Source of the DNA: Micromonospora phaseoli
GTDB lineage: Bacteria > Actinomycetota > Actinomycetes > Mycobacteriales > Micromonosporaceae
Assembly (NCBI RefSeq): GCF_900109115.1
Contig: NZ_FNYV01000004.1
Coordinates: forward strand, 248,001-312,000
Length of the DNA: 64,000 bases
Direction of reading: 5' to 3'
The position numbers were made by a program, and so were the translations under genes. Below, piece by piece: positions 61,690 through 64,000 of this stretch (the first letter of the stretch is position 1; every line of letters starts with the position of its first letter). Under the pieces are notes generated by a model that saw only the letters and a list, made by a program, of their open reading frames with translations, did no database searches and was not told the origin of the DNA.

Positions 61690-63978
61690 TCAGCTGCCGC
61701 CGCTGAGACGCCGCCCGACGGAGGCGATCAGCCGGTCCAGCTCGGAACCGAACGGGTTGTCGTGCACCAGGTACGTCCAGGTGGCGCTCGGCCGGACCAG
61801 CTCGGCCTCGTCCGGCTCCCAGTCCTCGTCGAACTCGGTCTCCGCGAAGGTCGCCAGGGTCCGCGCCTCGATCTCCGGGACCAGGTTGGTGAACGCCGGC
61901 ACCGCGGCCCGGTGGAACTCGTCGAGCGGATCGAGCCGCCCCAGGGCCCGCAGGTGTACGCCCTCGCGGACCTCGGACAGCTCGGCCAGGTGCGAGGCCC
62001 ACAGCCGGTCGAGATGGTAGAGCGCGATCGACCGGGCCGCCCGGGCCAGCAGGTCCTCGTCCATCTCGCCGGCCTTCTCGGGCATCTTGTCCAACAGCAT
62101 CAGCGCGGCCACGTCGCTGGTGAGCAGCCGCTCCCGGCGCTCGGCGAGCGCCTTGCGCTGCTGTTCGGTCACCACGCTGTAGCGCCAGGTGTTGCGGTGG
62201 ATCTCGTGGTTGACCCCCTCCGCGACCCGCTGGGCGTGCTCGACGGCGAAGTCCACCTGCGCGTCAGTGACCAGGCCGTCGGCGTTCATCCGGGGTGACG
62301 GCGGCACGGCGTCGCTGGCGTGCCGGACCACCAGGTCGTCCTCCAGGCTGACGAAGAAGACCGACCCACCCGGGTCGCCCTGCCGGCCGGCCCGGCCACG
62401 CAGCTGGTCGTCGACGCGACGGCTGTCGTGCCGACCGCCGCCCATCACGTAGAGGCCACCCAGCTCGGCCACCCGCTCCCGGTCGGCCTGGTCACTGCCG
62501 CCGAGGCGGATGTCGACGCCCCGACCGGCCATCTGGGTGGAGACGGTCACCGCGCCGTACGCGCCGGCCTCGGCGATGATCGCCGCCTCCTCGTCGTCGT
62601 TCTTGGCGTTGAGCACCACGCACGCCACCCCGGCGGCGTTGAGCCCGGCCGCCAGCTGCTCGGACTCCTTGACGTCCAGCGTGCCGACCAGCACCGGCCG
62701 CCCGTCGGCGTGGCAGCGCCTGATCTCGTCGATCAGCGCCTCCTCCTTCTCCGCCCGGGTGGCGTAGATGCGGTCCGGCTCGTCCACCCGCACGCACGGG
62801 GTGTTCGGCGGGATCACCGCGACCTCCAGGCCGAAGAACTCGCGCAGCTGATCGCCGACGAGCACCGCGGTGGCGGTCATGCCGCACAAATTCGGGTAGA
62901 GGCCGATGTACGCCTGCACGGCGATGGTGCCGAGCACCTCGCCCTCGGCCGTGGCGTCCAGGCCCTCCTTGGCCTCGACCGCCGCCTGTAGCCCGTCGGG
63001 CCAGCGGCGGCGCTGGGCGACCCGACCACGCATCTCGTCGATCAGCTCGACCGTGCCGTCCCGGACGATGTAGTCCACGTCCCGGTGCAGCAGGGCGTGC
63101 GCGTGCAGCGCCACGTTCACCGCCGAGAGCTGCTCGACGTTCTCCTCGTCGTACAGGTCGATGCCGAGCTTGGCCTCGACGGCGGCCAGGCCGGCCGAGG
63201 TGAACGCCACGCTGCGACCGTCGTCGGCGACCGTGTAGTGCCGGCCCTTGCGCAGGCCGCGGACCAGCGCGGCGGCGGCGTGCACCGGGTCCTGCTCGCC
63301 CGGCACCGAGCCGGCGAGGACCATCGGCACCCGGGCCTCGTCGATCAGGATCGAGTCGGCCTCGTCGACGATGGCGGTACACAGCGGGCGCTGCACCCGG
63401 TCCTCGACGTCGGTGACGAGCTGGTCGCGCAGGAAGTCGAAGCCGGCCTCGCTGACCGAGACGTAGGTCACGTCGCAGGCGTACGCGGCGCGGCGCTCGA
63501 TCGGCGTGGACGCCTCGTTGACCCACCCGACGGTGAGCCCGAGCAGGGTGTAGATCGGCTCCATCCACTGGGCGTCGCGGCGGGCCAGGTAGTCGTTGAC
63601 GGTGAGCACGTGCACCGGCCCGTTACCGAGCCGAACGTGCCCGTACGCGGCGATCGCGGCAGTGAGGGTCTTGCCCTCACCGGTGGCCATCTCGGCGACC
63701 TTGCCGGAGAGCAGTGACATCGCGCCGAGCAGCTGGACATCGTATGGCCGCTGGTCGATGCCGCGGCGGGCGGCCTCGCGGCCGAGCGCGCAGATCTCCT
63801 CGTAGCTCGACGCCGCGGCCGCCGCCTCGGTGAGTTCGGCGTCGTCGAACGCCGAGATCTCCTCCTCGCGCGCGTCGATGGCCGGCAGCAGCTTCTCCAG
63901 CGGGGCCAGGTCAACCGTGGTCCCCGGGCGCTGGAGGAACCGGCGGAGTCTGGTCTTGAACCGTTGCGACACACCCAT
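61690..63978 (-). CDS. secA2: accessory Sec translocase ATPase SecA2
   Basis: SecA2 exports a subset of proteins, often without classical signals, alongside the housekeeping SecA. The 762-residue protein has all helicase motifs: QLLGAMSLLSGKVAEMATGEGKTLTAA (Walker A about 96-103), VNDYLARRDAQWM, AIVDEADSILIDEARVP (DEAD-like) and AGRGVDIRLGG...GLYVMGGGRHDSRRVDDQLRGRAGRQGDPG. It is much shorter than SecA1 (about 900-950) and has no C-terminal zinc motif, as in mycobacterial SecA2. ATG at 63978 is used; the longer reading starts at TTG. No SecY2 or obvious exported substrate gene is in the window. Confidence 0.94.
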   Translation of the reverse strand: MGVSQRFKTRLRRFLQRPGTTVDLAPLEKLLPAIDAREEEISAFDDAELTEAAAAASSYEEICALGREAARRGIDQRPYDVQLLGAMSLLSGKVAEMATGEGKTLTAAIAAYGHVRLGNGPVHVLTVNDYLARRDAQWMEPIYTLLGLTVGWVNEASTPIERRAAYACDVTYVSVSEAGFDFLRDQLVTDVEDRVQRPLCTAIVDEADSILIDEARVPMVLAGSVPGEQDPVHAAAALVRGLRKGRHYTVADDGRSVAFTSAGLAAVEAKLGIDLYDEENVEQLSAVNVALHAHALLHRDVDYIVRDGTVELIDEMRGRVAQRRRWPDGLQAAVEAKEGLDATAEGEVLGTIAVQAYIGLYPNLCGMTATAVLVGDQLREFFGLEVAVIPPNTPCVRVDEPDRIYATRAEKEEALIDEIRRCHADGRPVLVGTLDVKESEQLAAGLNAAGVACVVLNAKNDDEEAAIIAEAGAYGAVTVSTQMAGRGVDIRLGGSDQADRERVAELGGLYVMGGGRHDSRRVDDQLRGRAGRQGDPGGSVFFVSLEDDLVVRHASDAVPPSPRMNADGLVTDAQVDFAVEHAQRVAEGVNHEIHRNTWRYSVVTEQQRKALAERRERLLTSDVAALMLLDKMPEKAGEMDEDLLARAARSIALYHLDRLWASHLAELSEVREGVHLRALGRLDPLDEFHRAAVPAFTNLVPEIEARTLATFAETEFDEDWEPDEAELVRPSATWTYLVHDNPFGSELDRLIASVGRRLSGGS

Positions 63979-64000
63979 GACCGGCAACGGTACGCCACCG

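Overview
The window is GC-rich (roughly 70% or more), densely coded chromosome from an actinobacterium. Gene content points to the Micromonosporaceae (Micromonospora/Salinispora-like): a complete Pup-proteasome locus, a mycothiol ligase (mshC), several F420/LLM-type oxidoreductases, an ECF42 sigma factor with its DGPF partner, an accessory SecA2, and many GTG starts behind GGAGG-type ribosome sites. The genus is an inference from style and gene order, not from a search. I see no rRNA, tRNA, CRISPR, IS element, phage or conjugative gene.

Layout. 1-7254 (minus) is the proteasome region: arc, a polytopic membrane protein, dop, pup, an endonuclease VII-like gene, prcB and the start of prcA. 7418-11676 holds a ferredoxin, a conserved unknown, trmI, an M50 site-2 protease and a RecB-type nuclease. 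11755-17290 is a NarL-type two-component pair followed by an ABC exporter (ATPase plus 849-residue permease). 17411-23441 holds accessory regulation and redox genes: HAD phosphatase, zinc-peptidase lipoprotein, DGPF/ECF42 pair, and an F420-type reductase and LLM enzyme divergent from a MarR regulator with paired operators. 23719-40000 is a conserved housekeeping stretch: metH, PAC2, GntR, mshC, three linked actinobacterial families (SCO1664, DUF3090, MSMEG_4193-like), a secreted muralytic protein, uppP, LLM, aldo-keto reductase, DUF5703 and an M20 peptidase. 40005-45657 holds hemerythrin, LysR, DUF3140, a newly recognised 54-codon gene, a ClpC-like unfoldase and a YacP-like protein. 45805-50504 is a tightly coupled four-gene operon: a small helical protein, a 367-residue unknown, a soluble FtsK/SpoIIIE ATPase and a coiled-coil membrane protein. 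50616-52127 is a JmjC oxygenase just downstream of a 79-residue peptide made of three 21-residue repeats. 52331-63978 holds PIG-L, DUF2267, DUF72, DksA/TraR, uridine kinase-like, two paralogous orphan winged-helix regulators, rhodanese, cysteine dioxygenase, ankyrin, methyltransferase, DUF2231, GAF-ANTAR and secA2.

The strongest candidates for something undescribed are the repeat-peptide/JmjC pair, which has the architecture of a precursor peptide plus a hydroxylase, and the FtsK-ATPase operon. A second theme is non-coding structure. Three copies of a bipartite ~60-bp GGGCCC element each supply or abut a gene's stop codon. Several long palindromes sit in convergent gene junctions, three of them with GATC near the arm tips. 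At least six short tandem-repeat arrays occur in or between genes. The rest reads as conserved actinobacterial core.
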